The notes under the pieces are model-generated. The model was not told where the DNA came from. It did not search any database and saw only the letters and a list, made by a program, of their open reading frames with translations. The translations under genes were made by a program, and so were the position numbers. From Heliopora coerulea (lineage: Eukaryota > Cnidaria > Anthozoa > Scleralcyonacea > Helioporidae): 64,000 bases of DNA. Each line of letters opens with the position of its first letter. Within the stretch, counting starts at the first letter, position 1. This document shows positions 36,220-48,709 of the stretch, piece by piece. Location of the stretch: positions 657,001 through 721,000 of the forward strand of contig JASJOG010000050.1 of the NCBI GenBank assembly GCA_030142905.1, written 5' to 3'.

Positions 36220-37255
36220 TTAATTATTTTCCAAGTGTAACATTACAGACACCTCAAATAGTATAATGTGCACACTCCTAGTTTCACTGTTAGAATTAAA
36301 TTCTACTAAACAAAATGCAAGTCGTGAAGCTGTTCGCATTTATGTAATGCGACTTCCAAATATCATCTTAGTCTGTGCAAGCATGTTCCCACATCGATCA
36401 CACCGCTTCAGAATGTATGGGGGAAACCTTGTAAACTACACGGGCATGTTAAAGATCACTGTTATAGATCAATGACTTCAAGCTTTGTTAGGCAATTATG
36501 AAGATATTTTGGATGACATTGGGGCTGGGTTTTTTTTGGTTTTTTTTTTTTTTTTTTATACCATCTAAGAAACACATGTAGCTTGCGAAAGGACTAACTT
36601 GCTTTCGTAATTACTAATATAGTTATGGCACAACACCGACTCCCTTGGTCAGGGGTTTGCTCATTGGGCGAGGATGGGGGCGTCACGCCACCCCTTCTAC
36701 CTGCAATAATTTGATAAGCCGAAAAAGTCGGTCAGTGCTTTCTAACCTAAAAAAGTTTGCCAGGGAAAAATGGACGGAAAAATTAGGTTTAAAATTTAAA
36801 ATTTTCCAAAAATTGTTTTTGATAGCTAGAAGAAAAGCAATTTTTTTCCAGAAGTTTTTTAAGCATTATCATTGTGATAGCGAATGAGAAACGGGGTTGA
36901 GTACAAAAGTGTTCCCCGTTCCTAACATAAGTCTAGAGGTAGACCACGGCAAACGTTATGCTGGAAGACGAACAAACCCTTTGGAAAAGTCGGTCATACC
37001 GCTCCTCCCCCCAAGCAGTTTGGTCTAAGTACATCTCTGCCCTTGCTGCTTTTGGGAAGATGAATTACTCCCACAAGTGTTTGCCCTGTGATAAACTTAG
37101 TAAGCATTGTAAAAACAAAGAGGCTCCACAATGTTACATATTAGGACCTTCTGTATTTCTTACCTCCCCCTACCTTCCTCTACCGTCTAAGAATTGAATG
37201 GCAATCTCACCATACTACACGTTGCACAGAGAATTTCATGATTAACAACCAACAC
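36220..37255. other. Unassigned
   Basis: A minus-strand frame near 36420-36338 reads YILKRCDRCGNMLAQTKM with a CxxC pair and could be a further exon, but its borders are unclear. A T-rich run lies at 36530-36560. Confidence 0.3.
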
Positions 37256-37257
37256 TG

Positions 37258-37567
37258 CCAAAGCCAACTAGAAAAGTAGACTTGCGCAGGATTCGAACTT
37301 GCACGTTAATCATGTAATTCTCTTTTTATGTTAACCTGAGGATAATCCTGAAATGGAGTCAAAACACTGAAAATCTTCACAAATAAGCGTTAAGTTGTCG
37401 CGAGAACCTCTCGAGCACTTAAAATATATTAAACGAGCATAATGTTCCCAGTTGAGTCGATAGCTCAGTTGGTAGAACAGGGGTCAGGAAACCTGAAGAT
37501 GCGAGTTTGAATCGCACGCAAGTCAACTTTTTTGGTTGACTTTGGCAGTGTAGGTTAATTATGAGGT
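37258..37567. repeat. tRNA-like repeat, family C, inverted pair
   Basis: A minus-strand 3' tRNA fragment (GACTTGCGCAGGATTCGAAC) is paired with a full plus-strand unit at 37455-37526. The unit has A box TAGCTCAGTTGGTAGAAC and a perfect T-arm (TGCGA/TCGCA). The interior (ACCTGAGGATAATCCTGAAA) and tails resemble family B, but the tRNA head is different. Confidence 0.75.
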
Positions 37568-37569
37568 CA

Positions 37570-38450
37570 AAGTTTTTATAGCTTCAAATTTGTAAGCCTT
37601 AGAGTTTCACATTTCAACCCTTTCAAGAAACCTGTTATTTCTCATGAGCATCGCTTTAATTCAATTAATGTATTTCTCCTTCTGTCAAGTAGCACATTCC
37701 ATGTTTATTTTTAACGAGTGTTAGGATAATTTTTCATCGATATAAAGCCAGTTTACATGATACGATTGTCGTATACAACTATTCGTTTTTACATACACGG
37801 TTAATTCACTGGAGTCGGCAGGATGTTTTGCTAAGTAAACGAGCGAATGATAAGCAAGAATTGTGCCCTTGAGAAAACATTACGCAAAGATGAACAATTC
37901 TATACAACATTCGCATGACGATGCGTGAGATCATCGAGATCATGCATGCATATAGTACTTCAAGTTTCAACCGTTACCTATACGTGTATTTGCAACAAGA
38001 ATCGCGGAAACGGATGCGTAAGTAGCCTTTATTATATGACCGCTGAACGTTAACGGACCAGTCCAATACGCTTTTTACTTCGGATCAGTAAGTTTTGGCG
38101 GGAAAATCTTCGACCTGATTTTAACGAAATTTAAAGAGAATTAAGCACCTGCAATGAGAAGTTCCGAATAATAAAGTGTGCTGAAACACTATTACTTCTC
38201 ATATTCAAAGCTATTTGTATAAAATATGACAACTGGATGACTTATTGGTGGATACAATGAAGAAGGAACACGAACAAGTTACGAGGTATGGTAAACAGTA
38301 ACATCCTATATCCAAAACCCGGATAAAATGGGAAAGAAAACCAATCAAAAGCCATGTAATAAATTGCTTATTAACCTTGTTTGCTTGGTCTGTACGAAAA
38401 CTTCAGGCAAATACCTCTCCGTACGGACTTCGCACTCGGTTAACTATTTC
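37570..38450. other. No confident features
   Basis: No exon or repeat family identified. Confidence 0.35.
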
Positions 38451-38594
38451 CAGCGTAACCTCGATATAACAAACCCCTTTATAAGGAAGTCCCCAGTATA
38501 ACGAAATTCCTTTATAACGAACATAATATGGAAGTCAAGACGTACAATCTACCTCGATATAACGAATAAATGCTGGTATGTGACAAATATATAC

Positions 38595-38596
<2 letters not shown>

Positions 38597-38642
<46 letters not shown>
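38597..38642. repeat. (TA)n microsatellite
   Basis: 46 bp TA run inside the putative transposon end. Confidence 0.92.
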
Positions 38643-38644
<2 letters not shown>

Positions 38645-40110
38645 GTATATATATATTCCAACATACCTGCATACATATAAGGTAAAAAGTTAAAAAGTTG
38701 ATAGATGTCTTAACTGATCTCAAAGAATATCAACGTCTTCAGTCTTTCACACTTCTCGGGTGACTTGTGGATCATTACCCCTTTACCATGTTCGATATGT
38801 AATGCTTTTATGAGGATTTTAAAACCTTGCAAGAAATTTTAAAAGTTTAAAGTCCTATTATTTCTGTAAATTCGTCGTTGAATTCTTTGTTTTGAGGTGC
38901 CGCTGAACGCTTCGTTGAAAATACGTAAGAGTTTCGTAAAATACGTAAAAGACGTACTTTGGAAAAAAGTACGCCTTTTACTTCTCCCTACTCGTTCCTC
39001 TTTCGAAAAAATTTGCACAAGGTTTACTTGTCGTATTTTGTTGTATTATTGGTATTTTCCGATTTTTGGTCAGCAATAAAAATGCAGAACTCGTTCATGT
39101 TTTCTTTGTCTATTTCGTCGGTTTCGTAATTTGTTTCATTATCGTCACCAAAGTCTTATACCTCCGGATGAATACTTAGCACAAATCTTTATCATAGCAC
39201 ATCTTACACATTTGTAACCAAGTTTGAGATAATTTTGAATTTATCAGGGGTTTTTTTCATTGGTGAGCTGTCCTTAATGCCAGTCTCCGACTGGTAACCT
39301 TTGAAAATGCTCCAATTTGAAAACGGAAAGTCTGGTCATCTTATAAAAAATCTTTCTTTAAAGCAAAATTAGTGAAAAGTTTGTTTGGGAAACCACTCAA
39401 AATACCTCAAGATCGCAACTAATACAGGGTCTTGATACGAACATCCATTGTTTAGCAGTAGAATTGTCAGAATGGATAATTCACCAAACCTTTTGTTTTA
39501 ATAAAACAGAATCGAAATTTTAAACGCAAATATGACAAGCAGTTTAAATATAAAATAATTTCCAGTTTGGGTTGTTAATATTTGTGGCAAAATGTTGTGT
39601 CTTCTTTATCGCATTCCCTCTTCCAGTTATAATAAGGACGATTTGTCTTTTTGGCAATTTTGAAAAATTATCTTACTCTGATTCGCGAGAGAAATATTGG
39701 AAGGGTGGACGAGGGTTTGTGGCGTACACGTATTTCTAGTAAAAATCATTCGTTTGCTGGATAACAGTAACTTTTAGTCAAGTCAGATTGATCGCAAAAA
39801 TTGCATTGAATGACAATACACTAAATTAATGTCACTATATATTTAATTCTTTTGATTTACAATCTGTAAATTTATATTTTTTCATATGCATGTATCATCT
39901 TTTGTGATGAAAAAAATATTATATCATTCATTATTTACCAACAATTAAGGGTGGCAAAAAGTTAGAAAGGTAACAACAAATGGCCCATATTTTGTTTAAA
40001 TCTGCTGCCATGACAATTTGAAATACAGTACTTAGTATTCTAAAGTTCCTAATTCGGGCAATTGCCCGTTCAAAGTGGATCCTTAAAGAAACTATCCTTC
40101 TTGTTTATTT

Positions 40111-41404
40111 TTACTCTTCTTTTGATGGGTAATCTTTATTTCGTAGAAAAGGTAGAATATTTAGTGAAACACCAGGTAGCAAATCACTAGCTATATCAAA
40201 TCCTTTATCAACCATCACTGAGTCACCATTCTCCAATGAATTTAAAATCCCACAATCATTGGTAATCTGCTTGTCACTTGATCTGCCACTGTAAAGATCT
40301 GATACAAAGGTGACAGATCCAGATGGACTAATGCCAACCAAGCCTTTCGCAGTGTTGTGATGCTTGTAATTTGAACGTTACACTTTGACTTTTAAATGAG
40401 GTGGGTGTCTCAAATATTTCGGTGCAGTCTATAATTACTCGCGTTGAGGGATAGGAATCCTTGAATGATGAAGGCATTGTCTTGTCAACAGATGTTTTCG
40501 ATGGCCAGATGGGGAAGCAACGCAGCCATGAATAAAGGAAATCAATCCAGGTAATAAATATTCGTGACACTTGAGGTAAGCCAGCTCTTCCTGCAATGTC
40601 TTCTAAAAGTCCTAATCGCAGCAGGACTAACAAGAAAAATTCTTGTTCCGGTGAAATGGATCTTTTGGGCCCATGCTTAATAACGTCACCGAAAACTAGT
40701 CGTTCAGAATTTGTGTTGTATCATGATATACTAGATTGTTTACTGCAGGCCCAAATGAATCAAGCAATGTTTTGAACGTTACATAATCCTGTAGTCCAGT
40801 GTAGAATTGAAAAAGCTTATTCTCCTTAAAATAGTTTTCTTTGATCTTCTCTTGTACCTGCTCAGTCAGTAGCCCTATTTCGGCCTTTTGCCGCAAATTT
40901 TCCTCTACCGGCTGCTTACTCTCTGTTTTTAACTTTTCATTCTTAGATAAAAGTTTAGCCACTGGCTCCTGCAAAGTTAACATGGTTTGTATTTCCATTT
41001 ACTTCTGATTGTTCTTCCAGTGTCACAGAATTTACATCACCCTGAGCACTATCAATTTCTGAGAACAACCTACATTTACTTGCTTTTGCCTGATTTTTGT
41101 CAAGGCTAGATGAAAGAGGAGTTCTGTTTCTAGCTTTTACTATTGGATGAGGGTTCGTTGGAGTACGTTTAATAGTCTTTGGGACGATCGTTGGCAGCTT
41201 AATCATGTTGGTTTTCTTTCATCCAGGAAAATGTGCAGAACAAACTCGGTGGCCGATTATTGGGGAAAAACCCTTTCTTGAAACAAGGTTTATCCACTTC
41301 TTTCGAAGTTCCTTTGCCTCCTCACTTTTTCCATTAGGAAAGTTGTGAAACAACAGCACTGGATTTCTTTTATTATTGTTAAAACATCCAGACACACAGC
41401 ACGT
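40111..41404 (-). pseudogene. THAP zinc-finger / DDE superfamily transposase
   Basis: Minus-strand order: a THAP finger at 41404-41215 (CCVSGCFNNNK, FHNFPNGK, W, VCSAHF), a stop, then KLPTIVPKT (the AVPTIF-like box); a coiled-coil-like stretch; a helix-turn-helix region SISPEQEFFLLVLLRLGL at about 40660; and a DDE_4-type core with VIIDCTEIFETP (first Asp), TFVSDLYSGRSSDKQIT (second) and GDSVMVDKGFDI (third). The last block ends near 40111. At least one stop and two frame changes inactivate it. The family is known from cnidarians and other animals; ISL2EU or Harbinger-like affinity is inference. Confidence 0.8.
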
Positions 41405-41989
41405 AAAGCTACCAGAAACAACCCTTTTTTAGCCGCTTTATTCGTCAAAGAATGCGGAGCCTTGCAGTTTATTTCAGAGTTGTCAAACGTCTAAACGTCC
41501 GAGCAAGAGTTCTCAAAAGAACTAGGGTCTTCATTCGTTTGAACAGCCTCTGAAAGACGACAAAGAGCTTCAACAAATTTTGAAATATTCACCAGCTTGA
41601 CTATTAAGACCATAATTCAGCGCGCGCTTCAAGACCTGTCATTATGCATATTGTCTATTGTCAATTGTTTCAGCTTGAATGTTTAGATGTACAATCTTGA
41701 ACCCACGTCCTAAGAAACACTTAACTATCATTGATAAATGTGCATGTACTGTAAGAAAAGTATGACTTCTGTACTAAATCACGAATTGCTATTTAGTCGT
41801 TTAGATCCGGAAATGTTTCACAGTGGAACATAACGCCTTCACAAAACAACTAAATATACCCCTATATATAGAACGTTTTGGTAGTTTTTCCACAAATTCG
41901 TTATTACGAGGTTTTTGATATAACGAACCCCCGACGAAACTAACCTATTTCCCCAGTTCCTTGGCAGTTCGTAAAATCAGTTTCACTGT

Positions 41990-43390
41990 ATTGCACATAT
42001 TTCAACATGGACCAAAGAAATCTATGACTGCGCATCTCTAATTTACAAATAAAAAATCACGTGAGTGTCTCGGTGCTGTGAAGTCATATCACCTAAGAAA
42101 ACGCGTAGTGCAAAGATGTGGCGTAGCCAAGTGTTTCCAGGTACTTCTCCGGTTGACATAGTTTCGTAAATGTTTCTATCACAATACAGAGACACGAAAG
42201 CTATTTTCTGCAGGTTTTATAACTAATCAAGGTTTTTTCGAATTCTTCTGACGCCATCCATGCGTCTGTACTCTAATACAAAATGAGAATGACTACAACC
42301 ATATCTCGGTTATTTTGAAAGAAACCGAGACTCCGATCAGGCCATTCGTAGGATGCGCGTTATTTTATAAAATAGAATATGAACTTATATTTAAATTAAA
42401 TCTTAATACACAATACTCGTTAATATACAGCTAGTATAAAAGACAATTTTTGAAATGAATAGCAGATTTAATATATGATATAATGTGTATCACCATCGTC
42501 TCGCTTGCATCTTTTACGGTAATGCATAGCGCAAGATTCGTCTATATAAGTTTGTTTGATGTTGGACCTACTTATAATATATTTCACAAGGTTTCCTCCT
42601 TACTCCTAGCGTTATGGTAAGTTGTTAAGTAACAACAGCCAAAAATTCTGAATATAAGTATTGAGCATCCTTCAGAAATTCTTATCATGTTTTCGTAGTC
42701 ATTGCATATTGCATTTTATTTGAATCTTAGCTATGCTCTTCCTTATCCTTCTGAATGTGAAGTAATTGGCCTTCTGAATAGCAGTATATGGCGTTCTAAA
42801 AAAAGAAGGGGAAAACAAGCAAGTTAAAAAGGAAGACGTTAAGCTCAAAATGATAAACTGCTTACTACTACTTAGTTAATTATACAGGAGTAACGCTTCT
42901 AACATAATTACACCTAAATTATTGCCATAATATTGGTACAAACGGTTTTGAAGAAAAACAGTTTAAAAGAGAACTAAAGATGTTCCATCAAAAACTCTAG
43001 GAACAAAGGAGCGACATTATTCACTACTATATCACGTAATCATAAACCTATTAAAATTAAATTTAATTGGATTGGCTTTAACACTTTTCCGTCTTGCTTG
43101 TTTAAGGTACTAAACTTAACTAATCAATTTCACATATAGTGAACCAACGCTTGCATGTATTTAAATACAAAATATTGCCCTCGTGATTATATTTATCGTG
43201 CCACACTTTCAGCCTAGCTGGAATAACATGCATGTGGTATTCTTACATAGTTATCTTCATATTCTGATGAGAACCAAACTAATCATTAATTTCAGGTAAA
43301 CGACAATTTTTTAATTCTAAACATGCTTCGTCAAGCTTATGCGATCATCAGTACAGTGAATCAAATCAATGACGTATTACAGACAGCGTA
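41990..43390. other. No confident features
   Basis: AT-rich, no exon recognised. Confidence 0.35.
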
Positions 43391-43403
43391 TACATATATA
43401 TAC

Positions 43404-43466
<63 letters not shown>
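43391..43466. repeat. (TA)/(TG)n microsatellite
   Basis: Short TACATATA tract followed by about 54 bases of pure TG. Confidence 0.93.
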
Positions 43467-43470
<4 letters not shown>

Positions 43471-43524
43471 AGAAAGTGTATATTGTGATAACGACGGAGA
43501 CTATAAATAAGTTAACCACTCGTT

Positions 43525-43705
43525 TCGCACAAACGTTTTCGCTTTTATTAAAGCTCTTTTATTAAAGAGCTTTAATAAAAGAGCTTTAAAGAAGAGCTTT
43601 AATAAAAGCGAAAACGTTTGTGTATGGATATGCTATAAACGTTTGTGTATGGATAAAAGCGAAAACGTTTGTGTATGGATAAAAGCGAAAACGTTTGTGT
43701 ATGGA
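43525..43705. repeat. Palindrome and 26 bp tandem repeats with AAAACGTTTGTG core
   Basis: ACAAACGTTTTCGCTTTTAT is followed by several TTAAAGAGCTTTAA-type palindromes and then its complement. Next come three to four units of AAAAGCGAAAACGTTTGTGT plus ATGGAT. The inverted ends resemble terminal repeat remnants of retroelements. Confidence 0.7.
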
Positions 43706-43768
43706 TATGTTAGAACATGCTAACTGGGATTTCAATGTATGTTGGTCACCTATTAAAACTAGCTAAGC

Positions 43769-44340
43769 GGGTCATTCCATATCAACTCAACAAGTGCATG
43801 TCACCCACCCATCTCAGATTTTAACCAAAATTGCACCAATTGGAGGTATAAGTGAGATATGAAAGCACACCAAATTTTATCTCAATATCTCAATTTCTTC
43901 CTGAGATATTGGGATTTCAATTTTGCACCAAAACCGGAGTCGGTTATAGCATGCTGTATAACTGGTACACAAAAATGTATGGTATTTCGACTGTCGTTTT
44001 TTCATCCTTTAACCCTATAGACAGGAAAACTGCTGATATACCATTTTACGACATGCTGAATTAGAATATGAGGTCAAAAGTACCATTACTTGAAAAGAAA
44101 TGTTCATTTTCTATGTTAAACAATAATATACATATTCCGAAACTTGAAAAAAGTATCAAATTACAAACTGAAAATTTCCCATGTTGACAATGTAGCATCA
44201 AACCCATTTTTGGTGTGTCACATGTATATATAATGAGGATTACTCTCACCAAGTTTTGGCTTGGTGTCTCCTCTATTTGCTGAAAAATAAGCCGAAACGA
44301 TTTCAACAACGATATTGATGAAATTTCTTGGAAATTCCGC
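43769..44340 (+). repeat. Left long terminal inverted repeat
   Basis: Begins GGGTCATTCCATATC. From 43800 it is the reverse complement of the right repeat. The small frames on both strands are shared with the right copy and are not genes. Confidence 0.88.
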
Positions 44341-44532
44341 TCGAATATGGTAGAAAATATGGTATTTGGTATATTTCAATGGATTTTTTAGAATTATAAC
44401 GGTACACAATACTTTGCATACATGAAGTATATCCTAAGTTAAATACAAACCACTGATGTATGCCACGAAATTTACTTACTTTCATTACGAAATTTACTCT
44501 TAAGTCTCTATTTTAATACTCTCAAGAAAAGA

Positions 44533-47107
44533 ATGTCTTCAACAGAACAGTTGGAGAAGTGTTCCATTGGAAATCACCTGGAAGAAGAGTGTCATTTAAC
44601 TGTTCATACAAGGTTAACTGGCCAAAAATCGTTCAGCGATTTAACAGCAGAGCAGGTCAAATTGATATCAACGAGAACAGGAATTTCAAACAGTCCTGAT
44701 CATGAAATTTGTCTGCATCATGAGCAGTCAATTCTTACAAGATATTCACAGTATCAAAGAAGCTGCTGCAACCCATTTAACAAGCACCAAAAACCAGTCA
44801 AAGGTTCACTGCGGGAGGTGTCTTTGGACACTGCTGAAGATTTTAATACCATAAACATATCTTTAATTCCTGGAAAAAAGATATGTCCAGCTCGTCGCAA
44901 AGAACTTACAAGCAGGTTGGAGGCCGCATCGAATAAGAGGGATGAGCAGTGTGGAGATGAACCCGATTCACATACAGAGAAAGAAAGTGATGAAGAAACC
45001 ATGTCTTACGGGAGCGGTGAAGAAACGACCTTGAGGCATGACCTTGACACAAGTTTTGAAGAGGTGGATTTGAGCCCAATAAAGTTACATGGTGTTCCTT
45101 CTCATTCGAAAGTCACTTTGGGTAAACACAAACTTCAACAGTTTCATGATAAACTGAATAAACTAGAAACTACTGTTCAGAAACGAGTTGCAAAAGTTAG
45201 TGGTGTTTTGCCAGAAAACCTAGAACCATCAGAAAGCAGCCAACCTGACAATTACAACGAAATAAAGGAAAAGGCAGACAATTTAGACCGACTTGTTGAT
45301 CTAATGAAAAACAAGATGCAGTCTTCTAACCGAAAACAGAAAATCCTAATACTGACAATTGCTCCATCGTCTTGGTCGATTGAAAAAACAAAAAATGAAT
45401 TTAATGTTTCTGGTTACATGGTCAGGCAGGCGAGAAAATTGGTGAAAGAAAGGGGTATTCTGGAGTTACCAGAACCAAAGAAAGGAAAAGGTTTATCAGA
45501 AGAAACAAAAAGATGTGTTGCTAATTTCTATTGCGACGATGAATACAGTAGACTTATGCCAGGCAAAAAGGATTGTGTCAGTATTGTAAGAAATGTCCAC
45601 AAGCAGAAAAGATCTAAAAGTAGGATTCTCAAAGTTTTGCAGTTTGAGACCAAAATGGTGTGTGTTGGTTGGGTGTTCAGGAACTCATTCTGTTTGTGTG
45701 TGTACCGTTCACCAAAATGTAGTTCTGATGCTTAGCGCAGTAAATCTTGACAAAGATCACCATGAGCTCATGGACATGATGGTATGCAGCAGAGATTCAA
45801 AGGAGTGTATAATTCACCGTTGTCCCAACTGCCCAGCTGATACTCAAGATTTGGAGAACTAGCTTTTTGAGCAACTTCAACCTGAAATTGAAGAGGATGA
45901 TGAAGATGACCCGCTCACCATACAATTCCAGCAGTGGACAAACGTCGACCGCTCAGAGCTAGTCCAGCAGATCATGCCAGTTGACAATTTCATTTCCCTC
46001 CTTGTAGAGAAACTTAACACCCTCACAGCCCATTCCTACATTGCAAAAGCTCAGGCAAAATATCTCAAGAAGTGTAAGGAGGTACTGAAGGAGAATGAGG
46101 TGATTGTTTTGGGAGATTTTGCAAAGAATTATCAATTCATAATTCAAGATGAAATCCAAGGATTTCACTGGAACAAGCAGTCATGCACCCTTCATCCAAC
46201 TGTGTTGTACTAAATGAAAGACAATAAACTTACGGAGAAATCTCTTTGTTTCATCTCGGATGACTTGAATCATAACACATGCTTTGTCTATGAAGTCATA
46301 AAGCAAACTGTAAAACATATTAAGGAGGAGATTTTCACAACACTGAGTATGATGCGTTACTTTAGCGATGGCTGTGCTGGACAATACAAGAACTGCAAAA
46401 ATTTTATCAACTTCTGCCTTCACGAAAAGGACTTCAATGTGAAATGTGATTGGTCATTCTTCGCTACAAGCCATGGCAAATCTCCATGCGATGGCCTTGG
46501 AGGAACACTAAAACGATTGACAGCAAGAGCCAGTCTACAGAGAACACACTCGCGTCCAATCTTAACAGCTAAACAGGTTTTTGAGTACTGTGATGGAGAA
46601 ATCAAGGGGGTTCATGTAATCTTTATTTCAGCGGAAGAGATGGTTTCTATCAGGAGCATGTTGGACACAAGGTTCAACAATGCAAATACTCTTCCTGGCA
46701 CAAGAAGCTTTCACCAATTTACCCCCCTCTCTGAAAGTGTAATGGCTGCTAAACGCGTTTCAGAAGATGAATCATATGCCTTAGAATTCAATTTGGTGTT
46801 GGGAAAGACAAACTTAGTGAAGCTGGCAGATCCAAAGGTGTCCGACTTTGTTGTTTGCTCCTATGATGAGAAACATTGGGTTGGACTTGTTGATATAGTT
46901 GATAAAGAACATGATAATGTTCAAGTCAAATTCATGCATCCAAGCTACCCAGCAAGATCCTTCTCCTGGCCAAGGAAAGATGATGTATGTTTTGTACCAA
47001 TTGTGAATGTTGCCTGCATCATTGAAGCACCTGTTACAGTAACAGGAAGACAGTACAAGTTGAATGACAAAGACATAGACACAATCGAACAAGCACTCGC
47101 TGAATAA
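44533..47107 (+). pseudogene. DDE-like transposase of the long-TIR element, inactivated
   Basis: The 44533-45610 frame has an acidic, Ser-rich N-terminus and a DNA-binding-like region (FNVSGYMVRQARKLVKERG). A frame change with an apparent deletion of about 20 residues follows HKQKR; the protein continues LKVGFSKFCSLRPKWCVLVG and HSVCVCTVHQNVV. In-frame stops occur at 45860 (TAG) and 46211 (TAA). Catalytic-type motifs remain: VIVLGDFAKNYQF (Asp 1), MRYFSDGCAGQYKNCKNF (Asp 2) and SHGKSPCDGLGGTLKRL (third acidic site). The C-terminal part is open to 47107. Function as transposase is inferred from motifs and the flanking inverted repeats. Confidence 0.8.
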
Positions 47108-47234
47108 CTCAGGTAGCATGTAACATAATTTAAGTACATGCACTGTTAAATAATATATTGACATTATTGAACATCAAATGTCAAGTTGTTAAAGTGGTGG
47201 CTGCAAATTCTGGTTTTTCGAGTTTCCATTCTAG

Positions 47235-47800
47235 CATTTCAAAGAAATTTCAACAATATCGTTGTTGGCTTATTTTTCAGCAAATAGAGGAGACACCAAG
47301 CCAAAACTTGGTGAGAGTAATCCTCATTATATATACATGTGACACACCAAAAATGGGTTTGATGCTACATTGTCAACATGGGAAATTTTCAGTTTGTAAT
47401 TTGATACTTTTTTCAAGTTTCGGAATATGTATATTATTGTTTAACATAGAAAATGAACATTTCTTTTCAAGTAATGGTACTTTTGACCTCATATTCTAAT
47501 TCAGCATGTCGTAAAATGGTATATCAGCAGTTTTCCTGTCTATAGGGTTAAAGGATGAAAAAACGACAGTCGAAATACCATACATTTTTGTGTACCAGTT
47601 ATACAGCATGCTATAACCGACTCCGGTTTTGGTGCAAAATTGAAATCCCAATATCTCAGGAAGAAATTGAGATATTGAGATAAAATTTGGTGTGCTTTCA
47701 TATCTCACTTATACCTCCAATTGGTGCAATTTTGGTTAAAATCTGAGATGGGTGGGTGACATTTTGAATTTCTATTTGTTTATTTCACATGGAATGACCC
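47235..47800 (-). repeat. Right long terminal inverted repeat
   Basis: Reverse complement of the left repeat to 47761, then diverges, then ends ATGGAATGACCC. Confidence 0.88.
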
Positions 47801-48230
47801 CACTTGCGTGACAAATAGGATGTATGACTAGTCTAATTACATAGTGACGGGCTATGCAGTGATGAGTGGTTGAGGGTCAGAGAAAAAGGAGATAAGGAAA
47901 AACTGTGAGGATTATAGGCTAAATGTAGTGCTTGAATTATGGACTTGAGTGTAACATTCTGGATTAGCAATTGGTAATGTATAAGGCTTCCTTAATTTTC
48001 AGTGAAAACGTACACTCAGCAGAATTTAAAGTATTAAAAGACGATGGAGAATATTGATTATTGCAGCTAGGTGATTTCTGGAGGTATCAAAAGCTATGCA
48101 AGTTTTTGTCGGTGCAAACCTGTCCCTGTATTCTTGTGGTTAGGTGACGCGTATAGTTTCGCTAGTCTGACGAGAGTTACATCCCGCACAGGTAAATTGA
48201 TAAACGACAGGGGCTTAAGTTTACGCGGAA
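47801..48230. other. No confident features
   Basis: Nothing recognised. Confidence 0.4.
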
Positions 48231-48236
48231 CATACA

Positions 48237-48272
<36 letters not shown>

Positions 48273-48392
48273 TATATGTATATATATGTATGTAGGTATG
48301 TATGTATGTATGCATGTATGTATGTGTATAATATATAATATATAATATACAATATATAATTTATATTGTGTTACTAATATATGGCTGATTTT

Positions 48393-48472
<80 letters not shown>

Positions 48473-48475
48473 TAT
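48231..48475. repeat. (ACAT)n / (TA)n microsatellite cluster
   Basis: ACAT, GTAT and long TA runs, strongly self-complementary. Confidence 0.93.
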
Positions 48476-48709
48476 TGCATTGCAGGCCACAAATGTAAGG
48501 CTGGTTTAAGTCACATAAACGTTTGTTAATTTTTGAAAAGAATGTTCTAAACTAATGCAAGCAGAGTTGTTGGAGGGCTTTGAGACCAAACGACCAAATT
48601 TAATTGTGTGCTCAGAAATCTTGGTTTGTTAATCTTGGTTCATTTGGATAAACATTAAATTTATCTAAGCTAGCCGTTTCAGTTGGAAACACATGTATAA
48701 AGTAACATA

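Larger units (their letters stand above)
38451..41988 (-). mobile_element. Probable THAP-DDE DNA transposon, decayed
   Basis: The left edge starts CAGCGTAACCTCGATATAAC and contains several TATAACGAA motifs. The right edge, reverse complemented, starts CAGTGAAACTGATTTTACG and contains GTTCGTTATATCAAAAACC. These resemble terminal repeats of cut-and-paste elements whose ends carry CCTCGATATAACGAA. Between them lies a minus-strand THAP/DDE transposase (40111-41404). No clear target-site duplication is visible, and assignment of these ends to this transposase is inference. Confidence 0.5.
43769..47800 (+). mobile_element. 4.0 kb DNA transposon with ~570 bp terminal inverted repeats
   Basis: The ends read GGGTCATTCCAT and its complement ATGGAATGACCC. 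Inverted repeats run 43769-44340 and 47235-47800; inside position 43800 they are almost identical (a 70-codon frame is the same in both). The 20-35 bases between the 12 bp tip and the GTCACCCACC start differ completely between sides. Between the repeats lies one transposase gene (44533-47107), broken. No obvious target-site duplication. The family is a recurrent animal DDE-like transposase group; I cannot name its superfamily with confidence. Confidence 0.85.

Noticed and set aside
40111..41404. Possible domesticated THAP host gene
   Set aside because: A stop after the THAP finger and two frame changes without splice sites at those points argue for a decayed transposase.
43852..44064. 70-codon frame, identical to one at 47496-47708 on the other strand
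   Set aside because: It lies entirely in the terminal inverted repeat of the 4 kb transposon; conservation reflects the repeat and does not indicate a gene.
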